From assembly GCF_023053635.1 (NCBI RefSeq), contig NC_086180.1, forward strand, positions 2,394,001-2,458,000: 64,000 bases of DNA, in the 5' to 3' direction. Origin of the DNA: Elgaria multicarinata webbii. Its lineage: Eukaryota; Chordata; Lepidosauria; Squamata; Anguidae. Below the pieces are notes generated by a model. That model was not told the origin of the DNA, did not search any database, and saw nothing but the letters and a program-made list of their open reading frames with translations. Numbering within the stretch: position 1 is the stretch's first letter; each line of letters starts with the position of its first letter. Positions 25,001 to 35,300 of the stretch are shown piece after piece. The position numbers and the translations under genes were made by a program.

Positions 25001-28000
25001 TGGGGGAAAAATATTTTGGAAACTTGATTGAAAAATACAAGAAGCAGCCCTTAAGCTGCCGCACACCCTTTTTTCTTTCAGGAGTAAATGTTTAGGGTGC
25101 CAAACGCCAGGAGAGTGTTCAGAAGAGGGATCATAGAATCTTAGAATAGCAGAGTTGGAAGGGGCCTACAAGGCCATCGAGTCCACCCCCCTTGCTCAAT
25201 GCAGGAATCCACCCTAAAGCATCCCTGACAGGTGGTTGTCCAGCTGCCTCTTGAAGGCCTCTAGTGTGGGAGAGCCCACCACCTCCCTAGGTAACTGGTT
25301 CCATTGTCATACTGCTCTTAACAGGAAGTTTTTCCTGATGTCCAGCTGGAATCTGGCTTCCTTTAACTTGAGCCCGTTATTCCGTGTCCTGCACTCTGGG
25401 AGGATCGAGAAGAGATCCTGGCCCTCCTCTGTGTGACAACCTTTCAAGTATTGGGAGAGTGCTCTCATGTCTCCCCTCAATCTTCTCTTCTCCAGGCTAA
25501 AATCCAACAGAAATCCTACTTAGAGTAGATCCATCAAAACAAATAGGAGTTTCAGATTTCTGTGGCAGGAGAAGTAGGGTTTGAATTGCTGGCAACAGAG
25601 ACTTCTCTCCCCCTCTAAATATATATATTGCTCAAAAATACATTCTCTCTGGCTTTTAATTGAAAAGGGTTGTTGGTATTTGTTGCTGTTAAATATTTGG
25701 AATTATATTTTAATGTTAGAAATTACCTACCATCCAAATAATTTCATGGAAACAGTCATTTCCAGTGTCGGTTATTCTGAGACAATGTTCTATGCAACTG
25801 TGAAGCAAAATTGAGAATAACCCTACATGTGAGATGCTGCTGTCACTGGTTGCTTGAGATTGATGCTGTAAATTCGTTTTCCATCTATGTCAGTTGGGGA
25901 CTTCTGTGCTTGCTCTTAGGGCATAAGAGAGCTTCAGGTATTGGGAAGTATAGAAATGCAGTAAGTAAATAAATCTTCAGTTGATGTCCGTTGGGTACTG
26001 CTCTGCGTGTTCTTCGTGTATGAGCAGCTGTCTGCTGCACCATGAACTCCTAATGTTACCTTCCTCTTCGCAGTTGTGGCTGGGGTGGCACTACAAAGAA
26101 CGAGGGAGGCGTTGTGTTTTGGGAATATAGCGATGCCTGTGAGCCTTGAGAGTCCATGAGATGGCATACGTACCCCTCCCTTGGGAAAATTTTGTATGCT
26201 TTTTAACGTTCACTGTTTTTAACTTTTGTAAACCGCCCAGAGAGCTTCGGGTATGGGGCGGTATATAAATTTAATAAATAAATAAATAAATAAATAAATT
26301 GGGTTTGTTTCTGCAGAGAGTACACCTGGTAAACACACTTGGGCTGTCCCCGTGAGCTGCAGGCGTGCTCCTAACGCACGGGCAGTGTAGGGCCAGAGCT
26401 GGCAGGGCAGTCACTGTGGGGGCATCCCTCTCTGGACAGTGGACGAACGGCGGAAGGGGTTTGCTGACTCATTGGCCTGGTTCATGCGCCACAGTAAGCC
26501 GGCTGCGGGGGCTCCTGAGATGTGTGCCACCTGCCATTTTGTACCCGAAAGCCGCATCGGGGGTGGGGCACGGCTTGTGCTGTGCAGACCTGGGCATTGT
26601 GGCTTATCTGAGGATTAAATAACCCCCGGCCAACCCTTGAACAACCCTCAAGTAACCCATGACGCCTGGGTTCGCACAGCACGACGAGCTTCCCCCCGGC
26701 CACCGCATCCCCTGGGGCTTGCATGTTCAGGATTGCAGCGTGTGTGCATCTCGGCGCCCTGCAAGCGAAGTGGCGCTTCCATTCTTGACATTGGCCCGTT
26801 GGGAAGAAGGTTGCCCAGCTACGACACTTGGCCACAGTGGCAAACCCGGGTTGCCCAAGAAGCCGGTGTTCCGTGTGGCACAAAGCCAGAGCCTCTCATC
26901 CTTGCTGGATTCCCCCACGTGACCCTCTCTTATGGCTCTCCTTTTCCGGCCAGGTGGAAGAGGAGCTTCAGGAGCAGGAATTCCTTGACCGCTGTTTCCA
27001 GGAGATGCTGGATGAAGAAGACCAGGATTGGTTCATTCCGTCCCGCGATCTGCCCCAGGGCGTCGGACAGCTTCAGCAGCAGCTGAACGGGCTCTCAGTC
27101 AACGAGAACACCCACAGCCATGTATCGGAAGACATTTTGGTGAGCGGCGGGGGTTGGCAAGGGAGGCCGGGAGGGAAGGGGGAGTTGGGACAGGACAGGG
27201 CACAAGGCGGAAAGGAGCCAGCCACGTTTTCGTGCCTTTTGCAGGGGAAGAGATGCATAAAGACGAGGGGTGGGGGTGAAGCGGGAAGGGGCAACGCCAG
27301 GTTTTCCAGTCGTGGGCAAGGGTGATCAATCAATCAATCAATCAATGAGGAGCTGTGGAATATTGCACTTACTCTTAATCAATTTATATCCTGCCCTTCA
27401 ATGTAAAACAAACTCCGTTTTTTTCTGGGGCGGCTTAAAAACGATCGGCCGCCTTCTCCCCTGCTGATCCTTGAGGTCCTCTGGTGAGGCCCCTCCTGGG
27501 TTTGCAGCCCGCCCCCCTGCGGTCCCCTCCGCAGTCTTTCAGAGCAGGGCGTTTAGGGTGGCAGCCCCCACTGTGTGGAATAGCCTTCCCCCTGAGAGGA
27601 GACAGGTGCCAACCCTGAAGCCTGGCATCTCTGGAGGGCACCAACTTAGGGAAGTCATAGCCAGTCCGGGATCAGTGACCCTGTTCTGCTTTTGATTTTC
27701 CGCTTACGTTTTTCCCATCCCAGGGCTTGACACAAGTTTTCTGTAAACTTCCCACCCCACCATCACCCTGAACACTAATGCTGTTCAGAATATTCAGTTA
27801 CAGGCCACAGAAGCGCAGCCGAAGTCACCCCGGGGGGGGGGGGGGGCGGGAGTGTTAGACGCACATATTTTTTTTTGCTGATGTGACTTCGGCTGCGCTT
27901 CTGTGACATATAACTGAATATTCTCAGGCGTCACAGAATAGCTCTCAAACAGGAAGAAGACGACTGCTCTGGAGCGGGAAAAGGGCCGGAAGCGGGTGGT

Positions 28001-28162
28001 CTGGAAGGCAGGCGTTGGGGTGTGCGGAGGGGAGGCCACGTCAGGCTGGGGCGTTGAGTACCCAGGCCGCAGCCCTGCTGACCCGTCTCCCCTTCTCCCT
28101 TTCAGAGCAAAAGCACCTTAAACCCCGACGCCAAGGAGTTCGTCCCCGGAGTGAAGTACTGA
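19003..28162 (+). CDS. PAIP2B: PAIP2B, poly(A)-binding protein-interacting protein 2B (3 coding exons)
   Basis: Spliced CDS: 19003-19158, 26954-27139 and 28106-28162, giving 132 residues plus TGA. Acceptors follow TTTTCAG, GGCCAG and TTTCAG; donors are GTGACG and GTGAGC; both junctions are phase 0. The family binds cytoplasmic poly(A)-binding protein and represses translation by displacing it from poly(A) and eIF4G. Visible regions are an acidic PAM1-type segment at about residues 36-88 (NPFAEYMWMENEEDFNRQ, then DEEDQDWFIPSRDLPQ) and a C-terminal PAM2 motif at 115-132 (SKSTLNPDAKEFVPGVKY). The wording MNGSN near the start, KSKEDQ and HDEKEN point to PAIP2B rather than PAIP2. Two ATGs are adjacent (19003, 19006); the human protein as I recall it starts at the equivalent of the second, so 131 residues is equally possible. 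It is longer than the roughly 123-residue human protein because of a Thr-rich stretch at 10-14 and extra residues near 103-109. The 5' non-coding exon was not identified. Confidence 0.95.
19751..19878. mobile_element. hAT-type foldback MITE, near-perfect palindrome
   Basis: Two arms of roughly 58 bp pair almost completely around the centre AGCCAGCTGGCT. The left end begins GCAGCCTTCCTCAACCTGGG; the right terminus has lost a few bases. Flanks share GTCTAAA (19744-19750 and about 19879-19885), fitting a hAT target duplication. Confidence 0.8.
20010..20034. repeat. (CCACC)n tract
   Basis: A short pentanucleotide repeat in PAIP2B intron 2. Confidence 0.8.
20722..21318 (+). mobile_element. CR1 LINE, 5'-truncated
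   Basis: It starts at GGGGCTGCATTAATAGAAGT, reads through [16 protein letters not shown] and ends with the 3'UTR and an ATTCTATG tail. A stop in the middle of the RT C-terminus disrupts the frame. Confidence 0.9.
21495..21750 (+). mobile_element. tRNA-type SINE split by a foldback MITE
   Basis: SINE body wording (GAAACCCTGGAGGGCCGCTG, then CAGTCAGTGTTGAC at its usual place) stops at about 21566. A degenerate hAT-type foldback occupies about 21567-21689 (CCAGCCAGCATGGCCAGTGG, then TTGTTGTCCAAAACATCTGG). The SINE end GACGGCAGCTTCCTCTTGTA resumes after it. Confidence 0.6.
21820..21920. repeat. SINE head plus half-MITE
   Basis: GGGTCGTAGCTCATTGGTAG resembles the tRNA-like A-box head of a SINE. 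It is cut by a half foldback MITE reading GGGAGTTGTAGTCCAGCACC then GGCACCAGGTTGGGGAAGC. Confidence 0.55.
22483..22576. repeat. Degenerate hAT-type foldback MITE
   Basis: CCTTGCCCAAGCTGGTGCCC on the left pairs with CCAAGCTGGGCAAGG on the right, with GGACAACGACTCCCAGAATC between. Confidence 0.65.
22898..22950. repeat. Half foldback MITE
   Basis: The stretch carries a right arm of the same family: TTGTCTGGAGGGCACCTGGT then TGGGAAAGGCTGACA. Confidence 0.5.
24218..24378 (+). mobile_element. tRNA-derived SINE, 3'-truncated
   Basis: The head GGGGCCGTGGTTCAGTGCTA is A-box-like and GTCCTGGGCTCCATCTCCAG is a decayed B-box region. The body CAGTCAGTGTTGACAACACT follows. The 3' end is lost at the L2-type LINE that begins at 24379. 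Confidence 0.75.
24379..24920 (-). mobile_element. L2-type LINE 3' part
   Basis: The + strand starts with an inverted (ATTT)n tail and AATATTTATATCCCACCCTA. Further right the - strand carries the RT C-terminal region (inverted CAAGCCGTTTAGGGCTTTAA). The frame is broken. It belongs to the same subfamily as the host element at 42861-43583. Confidence 0.85.
25106..25502 (-). mobile_element. CR1 LINE with chimeric 3' junction
   Basis: An inverted CR1 tail at 25131 and the RT C-terminus are present to the FSLEKRR segment, with a frame shift in TVRAV. The 25 bp before the tail (25106-25130) match those of the CR1 at 12519 with one mismatch. Confidence 0.88.
25503..26179. other. No recognised feature
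   Basis: AT-rich intronic DNA between two LINE fragments, with nothing recognisable. Confidence 0.45.
26180..26300 (+). mobile_element. L2-type LINE 3' end
   Basis: TTTTGTAAACCGCCCAGAGA then GGGGCGGTATATAAATTTAA and an (AAAT)n tail form a typical L2-type 3' end. Confidence 0.85.
27325..27346. repeat. (ATCA)n tract
   Basis: About five ATCA units in PAIP2B intron 3. Confidence 0.8.
27470..27650 (+). mobile_element. L2-type LINE fragment in PAIP2B intron 3
   Basis: A short frame retains RAFRVAAPTVWNSLPPERRQ, equivalent to the conserved AFSAVAPRLWNELP segment of the larger L2-type copies. Both ends are lost. Confidence 0.65.
27788..27923. repeat. Foldback repeat with 40-bp arms and a G-run loop
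   Basis: Arms 27788-27827 and 27884-27923 are inverted copies, differing at about four positions near GTTACAGGCCAC. The loop carries a long G-run (about 27832-27846) and a T-run. It lies in PAIP2B intron 3, 180 bp before exon 4. Confidence 0.8.
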
Positions 28163-28204
28163 AGCTTCCGGCAAACTTCGCACAGACATTTTTTTGCCCT
28201 GGAT

Positions 28205-28229
28205 GGGTGGGTGGGTGGGTGGGTGGGGG
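28205..28229 (+). other. G-quadruplex motif in PAIP2B 3'UTR
   Basis: Six G-runs of three or more separated by single T residues begin 43 nt after the PAIP2B stop codon. Another G6 run follows at about 28234. It lies on the sense strand, so the mRNA would carry it. Confidence 0.75.
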
Positions 28230-28649
28230 ATGTGGGGGGAGTGGGACCCGCAAGCAGTGGTGGGAAAGAGACTCTTCACGGGCACCTCTGTGGGCCTCTT
28301 AAGCTACTTAATCCCTCTTTTTCTTGCTGCATCGGGACATTTTGAGACAAACTGACAAGAAGTCATACCCACCACGGGACGGGGACCGGGGACAACGGAT
28401 CCAGAGGGGGCGCCTTCTTCTTCTCCCCCGCTTTCCGTTAAACAGCGAAGAGCCTCACCCAGCCACCAGCAGGGCCTTCTGCCCGCGCCCCTCATCCGCC
28501 CGCCTGCCCGCCCCTTCACTGAGTGTGCTTTGGACACTTCGCAGGGGCCCTGCTGCCAGGCGGGCCCCGGGGCCCCGGATGTCTGTTCTCGGTGGAAGTT
28601 TTCACGCTTGGCAGGCCAGCTCTGCCCCAGCCGGCCGTGCGCTTCTGCT

Positions 28650-28681
28650 CCTCCTCCTCCTCCTCCTCCTCCTCCTCCTGG
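28650..28681. repeat. (CTC)n tract
   Basis: About ten CTC units in the candidate PAIP2B 3'UTR. Confidence 0.9.
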
Positions 28682-30000
28682 CTTTCGGTTAGCCCCTTCC
28701 TCTGCTCTCTTTTGCTCGGGCCAGTGGCCGTTCCAGCAGGTGAGGTTGCTGCTTTTGTGGGCTGCAGGCTTCAAGCTGCGCTGCGCCCACTGCCACCGCC
28801 ACCACTTCTTGGGGCTCGAGGGTGGGAAGCCTGAGCATTTGGGGCTTGTGCTTGAACCCTCTCCCCCTCCAGCTCATGGCCGCCTCCTGCTGGCTGCTGA
28901 GGACTGTAGCCCTCCCTCAGAGGAGGTAGTGATGCCCCAGGACGTTCCGGAGTTCTTGATCCATGGGGGTGGCCAGGTGATCTTGGGCAGGAGCCCACCA
29001 TGAACAATTTTCTATCCCTCCCGACTTTCTCTGCTTTCTATCCCTCCTCCCTCCTCCCCCTCAAAATATCATAATCTGGAACGACAGGGTACTTTCCTCT
29101 GCCTGGCAGCTGCTCGATCGATACAGGTGGGCACTTCCCCGGACGTGATGTAGACCTTTCTCGGGGGGCCATTTCCAGGCTTGCGTGGGGAGTGGGTCAG
29201 GGTTCCTGGGGCTCATGGGTTTCTCTGTGCTTCCTTTGCGTCCCAGCCACAAAGTAGTTTGAAAGCTGCAGGGGCCAAAAGCAGCGACCGGGCTCATTCA
29301 TGGGAGCAGAGCAATCTCTCCCTTCCGTGCAGCAAGCTGGGTCCCGTCCCCCCCGAAGGGCTTACAGAAAGCCCTGCCAAGGTGGTAGGACCTGGGGTGG
29401 CCTCCCTCCTGCCGTGCCTCCTCCCAAGAGCAGAGTCAAGGCGGGGCAAAGGAAAGGACCAGCAGCCTGCCGACTTGGAAAGGCCCCTCCAGTGCGCGTC
29501 ATCCTCTACTTCAGTGCAATCTGGTAGACGGGGGAGGGCTGGGAGTTGCTCTCCCTGCAGTTCACACCAAACTCACTCAATCAGAGAGAGAGAGAGAGAG
29601 AGGAAAGACTCCTCTTACTCCTCCTCCTCCCCCACCGCACCCTGTTCCCAAGCTGCACCTCCCCTGCGCCCTGCCAGCAGAGGCTAAAATGAACCCATTG
29701 GGTTGGAGTATTTTGGGATTGCCGCAGTCATCTTTACATCAGGCCAGACCCTGGGGGGGGGGGGTTGGGAGAAGTTGCCTTCTGCCTCAAAGGGGGACAG
29801 GTCAGGGTCCAGAGGAGTCCAGCTCCCCGTCAGAATTGGGCCACTTTCTGGGCCCCTGGCTGAGACAGACGCGTCCCTTCCGCTCCTTCCCCGAAGAGTT
29901 TTCTGTCTCTGGGGCAATGGGACACCCCACCCCACCCCACCCCACCCCGGGGACAGCTAGCCCAGCCAGCATTCACTTGCTCTCAAAGCCAGTCCCTAAC

Positions 30001-30120
30001 CCAGGTGGGGACCATGTGGCCCTCCAGCTGTTGTAGCACTGCAGCTCCCACCAGCCTTTGCTTAGCCCATGCTGAGGCATGGTGGGAGTTGTAGTCCAAC
30101 AACAGCTGGAGCACCGCACA
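30001..30120. repeat. Degenerate foldback MITE
   Basis: The left wording GGCCCTCCAGCTGTTGTAGC pairs roughly with GTAGTCCAACAACAGCTGGA on the right. Confidence 0.65.
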
Positions 30121-31349
30121 CACCCTCTCCCCAGCCCAAAAGCAAGTAACTGGCAGAGGCAGAGGCTGTGGCCGAAGGGACCCTCTTCACTTCCTCCTCC
30201 TCTGCTTAAAAATCCGGTTCCTGCTCAACTTCCCAGCTTTGCCTGGGGGCATCTTGACGCTTTTATGCGTTGAGACTCCGATCAAGTGAGCTAGCCTGAA
30301 GGGGCCCAGCCTGCAGCCGGTGTGCTTTTCACGAAGAGTGGCATTTCAGTTGGCCAGAGAGCCAGCCCTGCCCTGGGCCCTCATCTCCCAGGATTCCTTG
30401 TGCAGGGGGGGGGGGTTCACAAAGCACCCGCCCATTGGCTGAATCCACTCTGGAGAGCTGCCTTCTGCTGCACCTAATCGAGACTCACGTAGCCCTGTGG
30501 CTCCTCGGAGCATGCGCAGAGTAAAGATTGAGCTGGCTACTTCCCAATCTCCCCTCCCCCCAGCTCCTGGGCAGGGACAGAGAACTCAAGTGGAGCTTGG
30601 AGAGGCTAGATCTCCGTCTCTCCCCCCCCCCTTTTCTTGCATTTTGAGGGAGGGGAATGGGGTTGGGGGCAGGGAGCTGGCTGGAATACTGGAACTGCTG
30701 GCCTTCGCTCTGCTTTGGAGCTCCCCCAAACGGATGGGTCATCTATAATCCTGATTCCCCCCCCCCCCCGGCCATGCTACAAGCTTATTAATTAAATAAT
30801 CTGCAGGATAGTTAGAGCAGACGTGTGGGGCCATATCCTATCCCTTCCCTCCTCCTTTTCTTTCCCTCCACTTCCCTCCCCCCCCCTTTTTTTTTGCAGC
30901 CTCCGGTTTCTTTCTGAGGAAGTCTTCGCAATTATGTGCTGTCCATTTTTACAACAACGCATTCTTAAATAAATTGGTTTTGAGCTGGGTATGGCCTTTC
31001 TGGAACCTGCCAGTCCCCGGCGACTAACGCGAGGGATCTTGCACCCTCTAGACTGTTGCAGGCAAGAGCGGTCCTGCCACAGCACGGCGGCTAACGTGAT
31101 GGCGGCAGTGCCATCTCGTGAAAGGGAGGACCAGGCTCCGAGGGGAAACTGGCCCGAGCCGATGCTGGGGATGGGAGCAAGCTGGAGCGGAGGAAGGGCG
31201 GTTGGGCAGGGGGCTGAAAGTTCAGTGGGGCAGAACCTCGACATCCAAAGCTTGAGCCAAGCTGCACCCCGGCAAAGGGCGCTCAGCTACTTCCCCTGGG
31301 AGAGATTAAGCTCTTATTTATGGCCTGCCCCAAGCGCTGGACATCCTGG

Positions 31350-31787
31350 GCAACCAGGAGGATGAAGGGTCTGGAAACAAAGCCCAATGAGGAGAGCCTG
31401 AAAGAACTGGGCAGGTTTAGCCTGGAGAAGAGAAGACTGAGGGGAGACATGGCAGCACTCTTCAAATACTTAAAAGGTTGTCACACAGAGGAGGGCCAGG
31501 ATCTCTTCTCGATCCTCCCAGAGTGCAGGACACGGAAGAACGGGCTCAAGTTAAAGGAAGCCAGATTCCGGCTGGACATCAGGAAAAACTTCCTGACTGT
31601 TAGAGCAGTACGACAATGGAATCGGTTACCTAGGGAGGTTGTGGGCTCTCCCACACTAGAGGCGTTCAAGAGGCAGCTGGACAACCCTCTGTCAGGGATG
31701 CTTTAGGGTGGATTCCTGCCTTGAGCAGGAGGTTGGACTCGATGGCCTTGTAGGCCCCTTCCAACTCTGCTATTCTATGATTCTCTG
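31350..31787 (+). mobile_element. CR1 LINE between PAIP2B and NAGK
   Basis: The frame is open from [20 protein letters not shown] to the LSGML end, followed by 3'UTR and tail. It occupies much of the roughly 1.2-kb gap between the two convergent 3' ends. Confidence 0.9.
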
Positions 31788-32189
31788 TGCTGTCAGGCCA
31801 TCCCTGAATTGGCCGACGTGTTGACTGGCCAGCAACCGCCTCTTTATGCAGGAGAGTAGCTGGCTAAAGCCCCTGTTTAGGCCCAGCAGCGTTGCTTTGG
31901 GATCAGGCCCTCCCTACAGAACCTTGGCTTCAGGTAAAGCCCCTCGGAGCCGGTCTTCCTGTGAATGGTGCAGGCCAGGCATATGGGTCAGGGGTAGGGT
32001 GGTCAGGAGCCATTTCTCTGCTCGTTCAGTTGAGAAAGCGGGGAGGGGCCCTGCGCTGGCTCGCTCAGGCCCGTTCCTTTGGCGCGAAGGTGCGCTGCCT
32101 TCCCTCCCGCAGCCCCAAGAACAGGAAGGGAGGCTTTGTGCCGCACAGGCAGGCGTGCTGACTGGGTCGCGGTACCACCGGTAGAGACC

Positions 32190-32359
32190 ACACTACAGCT
32201 TGGACTTGCTTTTTATTGAGGAATCTTAAGAAACATGTGCATACAAAAAGTCCCAACGTGATTCTTTCCAAGACACAGAAGATGATCGTAAATTTAAAAA
32301 CCCAAACAAACGTAAGACGCACGGTAGGGAAGCCGGCTGGCCCTGCGCCCTCCTTGGAG
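32190..32359 (-). other. NAGK: NAGK 3'UTR with poly(A) signal
   Basis: After the TAG at 32362-32360, the - strand reads a canonical AATAAA at 32217-32212. Cleavage would be expected about 15-25 nt further, near 32190-32200. This gives a short 3'UTR of roughly 170 nt with no recognised repeat in it. Confidence 0.8.
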
Positions 32360-35300
32360 CTAGGCAAAGGAGTGTGTGTAGAAGACGTCCACGTTGGCCG
32401 CGTAGTCCAAGGGGAGGGCTTGGCCAATGTGCTTGGCCCCCAGGCTGGCCCCTCCCAGCGCAGACGACTGTTTCAGCTTCAAGAGGCTGAACCTGGAGAA
32501 GGCGCTGCTGAGGTGCTGGCGGTGGGCCTGCTGAAGGACCTGGAGGAACCCTAGCAGAGGAAGAGGGAGCCACTGGCTGTCAATGGAAGAGGGGCCTTCT
32601 GTCTGCTCCGGATTTGCAGGGATCCACACTGCCAAGCAGAGGCAACGATGCGCAGCCCGGGCCCGCCACGTGCTCACGAACAGCCACGGCAGGGTCAATC
32701 TACCTCCCTCCCCCCCAAAAAAAATGCTCTGGTGCTCTGCCCTATTGTTTGGCGGCATTTGGTTTTTAAGCCCTGAAGCCTTTGGGGGTAAACCAGAGAT
32801 GAGGGAAGCTTTACCGCAGCAGAGCCATGTGCCACCTCTTTGGGTGGGCAGCACCAGTTCAGCCCCAGGTGCAAGAAAAGCAGCACAACAACGCATCTGG
32901 GCTCCTTGCAACCCTCCCTCCCGCAAATCCAGCCTTGCAAAGCAGGCCTACAACTCTGGTTTGCCTCCCCCACCCCACCCCACCCCACGCCGAGACCAGC
33001 TGTCGCTCACCTTCTCTCATCAGTTCCCAGCTGTTCCACACCGATCCGACGCATACAATGGGCAGCCCCAGGTCACCTTGGAAGAGGCTCTGGGGGGAAG
33101 CAGCAGATAAGACAAGGGCGCCTTTGAGGGTTTGTTTGCCCGCTTCATGCCCCACCTTTCCTTCACGCTACGTGGCTACTGCAGGGAGCCTCCTGCCCTG
33201 CCAGGCCTTTGCTTCAGGAAGGTGGTCGCGTCATGTGCCTTCAGAGCACGCCAAGGGATACACAGCTCCTCTGGGAGCCAGAAGGAAAGCAGCTCTGAGG
33301 GGAGACTGAAATTTCTGTACCCTCCCATTGGCAAAAGTGGGCTGGGCTGGGCTGGGCTGTGGAACGTGGAAACTCCAGGGCATTTATATTTCCAAAGACC
33401 TGTTTGAGAGGGACCCCAAGAGGGCCATGGGTTTCATGCACTCCTAGCTAGAAGAAACTCTGCATCCTCTGGCTAGGAGACAATTGATCTCTCTGGTGCC
33501 AGGCTGCCAACTGAATTCAATCAGCCATGGGCAGACAACACTTAATGGCCACTTTGCACGCTTACGTTGATCGGGGTGGGCCTAGAGCAACCTCCCCCAA
33601 CCCGGGGCCCTCCAGTGGCATTCTTTCCAGAGGGAAGGGGGCAAGCCCTTTTTAAGAGGCCCGCCCTCCGCTAGAACGGATCTCCAGTGTGAGCGACGTC
33701 AATTTGAGCCGTGCCTGCAGAGATAGGTCTCCCCCGGCCCCATCTGCCTCTTGCCCAGGGCCACAACCTGAGACGCTGCACTAGGGCCGCTCCAGCCATC
33801 CAGGCCCATTTCTCTCCCAGTTACCTTGTCAATTCGGGGCAGCACAGCTACGATGTGCCGTGCCAGGACTTCCCCGGCCTTGTTGAAAATATAGCAGCAA
33901 AGGGGGTCCCCAGCCTCCGCTCCTGCAGGGAAAGGAGAGAGATTTAGCCTTTCGCTTCCTTCGTTCACATCCTGCGTGAATGTGTGTGCCCCGTCCCACG
34001 GGTTTTCATCCACACAACAAAACCAGTGAGGCAGGCTAAGTTGTGGCTGACTGACCCAAGGTTATCTATTGAGCTGGGCTGGGGCACTGTGGACAACTGC
34101 AATGGTGGCTCCCAAACTCCATTCATTGGGAGTGTTGAGCTACTTGTTTGGAATGGCTCATTGGTCTGGATGTCCTGGAGCAGAGGTAGATTTTAAAAAA
34201 CCCGATGTCTTGTTTTTCCTTCCTCTGCCACAAGGTGGTGCTGTTGCCACAGGTCTCCCTTTGGAGAAATCTCTCTCTCTCCCCCCCCCCCCCCAAAAAA
34301 ATAGGCATGTCTGTGTTTTTATCTGATTCCAAAGAAGTTTTCAAATCACTTTCTGCAATTTGGGACAGGCTGGTCGGCCACTGTGTGAACAGAGTACTGG
34401 ACTAGACGGACCCTGGGTTTGATCCAGCCTCAGGGCACTTCTGATGTTCTTAAATGTAAATCCTTAATTTCAGGAATTAAAAGAGCACCCATCCCCAGTC
34501 ACACCCACAAATAACCCTAGTAAAAGCAGATTTTGTTACAGTAATCTGCAAAATACCACAAGATCTGCTGGAAGGCCTGCCCAGTTCAAAAGCTGAAAAA
34601 GGCCGACATTGTGCATTTTGAAACTGAACTGAAACGAAAGGGTCTCTAGCGGGGACCTCGCTGGGCTGGCCCAAATCCGTTTTCCAGAGACCCAGATTGA
34701 TTCCACTGAGCCCGGAGGGTCCGTTTGTGCCAACGGAAAGGGTTTTTCTCAGTTTAATTGCCAGGCAGGTGGTGATTTTCAAGGGGAATTGCATCTGGGG
34801 ATGGAAAAGTTCACTCTCCCCTGTCTGCATACTACAACATGTAAGTTTGGTCCTTTTTAACCTCAGGACCTACACCAAATGGGTCCGAAACACCCCAGCA
34901 GGTAACCAGTGCTAATCCAAACAGACAAACATTTAATCACACACACACACACACACCACCAGCACCCCAACGTGGCAAGTAAGCTTAGAAAAAATTGCTT
35001 CCATTGGAACCAGCGGGAGTTGTTTCCTATTCAGGCGGATCTCCTGGGGATCACAATTGGGGAGGGAAGGGTTAACCCCTCCCTGTGCACTGTACCTCCC
35101 CTCTCCCCATGGCAATTAAGCCAACGGGCCTGGGCCCTATATCTTTTAAATGAGTAGCAACGCCCTTGTCTCCAGGGCCACCGTTCCACCTTCGGACTGC
35201 GAAAGGGGTGGAATTCGTCCTCCACATCTAAAGCCCAGCAGCGTGTGCACAATCTTGTTCAAGCCTTGGGGCTCCGGTGTCCTCAGGGCAAACTTGCTGG

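Larger units (their letters stand above)
19159..26953 (+). other. PAIP2B: PAIP2B intron 2
   Basis: This 7.8-kb GT-AG intron contains a long foldback (19751), two CR1s (20722, 25106), SINE and MITE pieces (21495-22950), an L2-type LINE (24379) and an L2-type 3' end (26180). The stretch 22577-24217 holds nothing further that I recognise. Confidence 0.85.
28163..30990 (+). other. PAIP2B: Candidate PAIP2B 3'UTR
   Basis: Downstream of the PAIP2B stop the first canonical AATAAA I find on this strand is at 30968-30973, followed by GT-rich sequence (TTGGTTTTGAGCTGGG). A 2.8-kb 3'UTR is plausible for this gene but transcript data are absent. The stretch contains a G-quadruplex motif (28205-28229), a CTC-trinucleotide tract (28650-28680), a GA tract (29584-29602), a CCACC tract (29928-29948), and a degenerate foldback MITE (30001-30120). 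No coding sequence is recognised. Confidence 0.5.

Noticed and set aside
26637-27333. Several overlapping frames around PAIP2B exon 3
   Set aside because: Only the frame entering at 26954 matches PAIP2B; the others are shadows or intron read-through.
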